Shown here piece after piece: positions 63,373 through 64,000 of a DNA stretch of 64,000 nt. This DNA is from Agromyces archimandritae. Lineage in GTDB: Bacteria; Actinomycetota; Actinomycetes; Actinomycetales; Microbacteriaceae. Numbering within the stretch: position 1 is the stretch's first letter; every line of letters begins with the position of its first letter. The stretch lies in assembly GCF_018024495.1 (NCBI RefSeq), contig NZ_CP071696.1:1674001-1738000 (forward strand), written 5' to 3'. Made by a program: the position numbers and the translations under genes. Below the pieces are notes generated by a model. The model did not search any database. It saw only the letters and a program-made list of their open reading frames with translations, and had not been told where the DNA came from.

Positions 63373-64000
63373 ATGGGCATACCGCAGACCTCCCCTCACG
63401 CGTCGCCGCCTCCCGTGCTCTTCGCGCGAGGTGCCGGCGCCCCGCACGCTTCTCAGCGGACGCTGCATCGGCTCGCGCAGCAGGGCGAGCTCGAACGGAT
63501 GCGGCCGGGAGCGTTCGTGGATCCAGGGTCCGAGGCCGTGGCGGACGACCGGCGCCGAGCACTCGCCGAGATCTCCGCCGTCGTCGGGACCCGCCGGGAT
63601 CGCGTCGTGCTCAGCCGGGAATCGGCGGCGATCGTCTGGGGCCTGCCGCGATTCGGACCGCGCCCCGATCGAGTCGAGCTCGCCGACGCCGTCGGCACGT
63701 TGCCGCACAATCGCGGCGGGATCAGGTGGTGCCGCACCCCGTTCGATCCGACCGAGGTCGTCGAAATCCACGGGTTCCTCGTGACCGGCCTCGTGCAGAC
63801 GCTCGTGGATCTCGCGTGCACGCGACCGTTTCTGAGCGCTGTGGTCGCGTTGGATGCCGGGATCGCGGACGCGGTGCGGAGCGATGCAGGGCTCGAGGCT
63901 CCGGGCGCCGACAAGGAATTCCTGTTGCAGCGACTCGACGAACACGGGCGGCGACGCGGATCGCCCGCCGCACGTGTGGCGATCGGGTTCGCGGACGGGG
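63373..64000 (+). CDS. AbiEi-antitoxin-domain-like protein, 3' end outside window
   Basis: ATG 63373 opens a frame that stays open to the window edge, at least 209 residues. It starts MGIPQTSPHASPPPVLFARG, and a winged-helix-like segment follows (SQRTLHRLAQQGELERMRPGAFVD), as in the N-terminal domain of AbiEi-type antitoxins. The later SRESAAIVWGLP and VTGLVQTLVDLACT stretches match the long actinobacterial proteins in which this domain precedes a DUF559-like nuclease domain. The C-terminus, which would decide this, is not visible. No toxin partner is seen. Confidence 0.65.
   Translation, partial: MGIPQTSPHASPPPVLFARGAGAPHASQRTLHRLAQQGELERMRPGAFVDPGSEAVADDRRRALAEISAVVGTRRDRVVLSRESAAIVWGLPRFGPRPDRVELADAVGTLPHNRGGIRWCRTPFDPTEVVEIHGFLVTGLVQTLVDLACTRPFLSAVVALDAGIADAVRSDAGLEAPGADKEFLLQRLDEHGRRRGSPAARVAIGFADG

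Overview
The window is 64 kb of a high-GC actinobacterial chromosome spanning the replication origin. Gene content and order (gluABCD, crgA next to a class E sortase and the pknAB/pstP/rodA/pbpA operon, gyrA-DUF3566-tRNA-Ile, dnaA-dnaN-recF-dciA-gyrB-gyrA, rpmH-rnpA-yidD-yidC-jag-rsmG, parAB, trxAB-murJ-pcnA) fit a Gram-positive actinomycete. A member of the Microbacteriaceae is the best guess; the family assignment is inference, since there is no rRNA in the window.

Layout. 1-2435: 3' part of a GH65 glycoside phosphorylase gene. 2545-11351: seven-gene + strand cell-envelope operon with overlapping genes (two FHA proteins, PP2C phosphatase, SEDS protein, class B PBP, two Ser/Thr kinases). 11436-14896: pabA/trpG, a tiny membrane protein, sortase E, crgA, rhomboid and cyclophilin genes. 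15059-16846: small hypothetical genes, a possible leader peptide and a NUDIX hydrolase. 16883-20278: a gluABCD-type amino-acid ABC transporter. 20450-26876: an accessory stretch of a hydrolase, a reductase-acetyltransferase fusion with a divergent MarR gene, and two regulator/MFS cassettes (ArsR and MerR), ending in a decayed MerR gene beside tRNA-Ala. 27139-29694: a regulator plus ABC-exporter operon. 31049-44413: the origin core. Genes left of the origin are mostly on the - strand and the rpmH-rsmG genes right of it are on +, so both run away from the dnaA region, as expected for leading-strand genes.

The most unusual part is 44414-52340. Between rsmG and parA, which are usually close neighbours, lies about 6 kb of decayed or non-coding DNA: a frameshifted HIT gene, a VOC fragment, a small membrane-protein gene broken by an IS481-type element whose transposase stop codon comes from its own CTAG target duplication, and then about 3.5 kb without credible genes. 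That last stretch is an array of parS centromere sites. I count nine perfect 16-bp parS sites and two one-mismatch sites in 4.4 kb, with the last one inside parA. The first five sit in degenerate tandem units of about 230-245 bp. A 160-bp MITE-like element with 20-bp inverted ends and a TA duplication has landed in one unit, and a second copy lies 2.2 kb away. The parA reading frame carries an unusual N-terminal extension of about 365 residues (basic tip, then acidic/Ala-rich) before an ordinary ParA ATPase. ParB follows directly and looks canonical.

Right of this (53397-64000) are ddl, an aminotransferase, trxA, trxB, murJ, a DUF6049-type secreted/membrane protein, pcnA, a pair of long hairpin repeats, and the start of an AbiEi-antitoxin-like gene that runs off the window. 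All coordinates, motifs and repeats were read by eye. Family names rest on recognised motifs and no database search was run.
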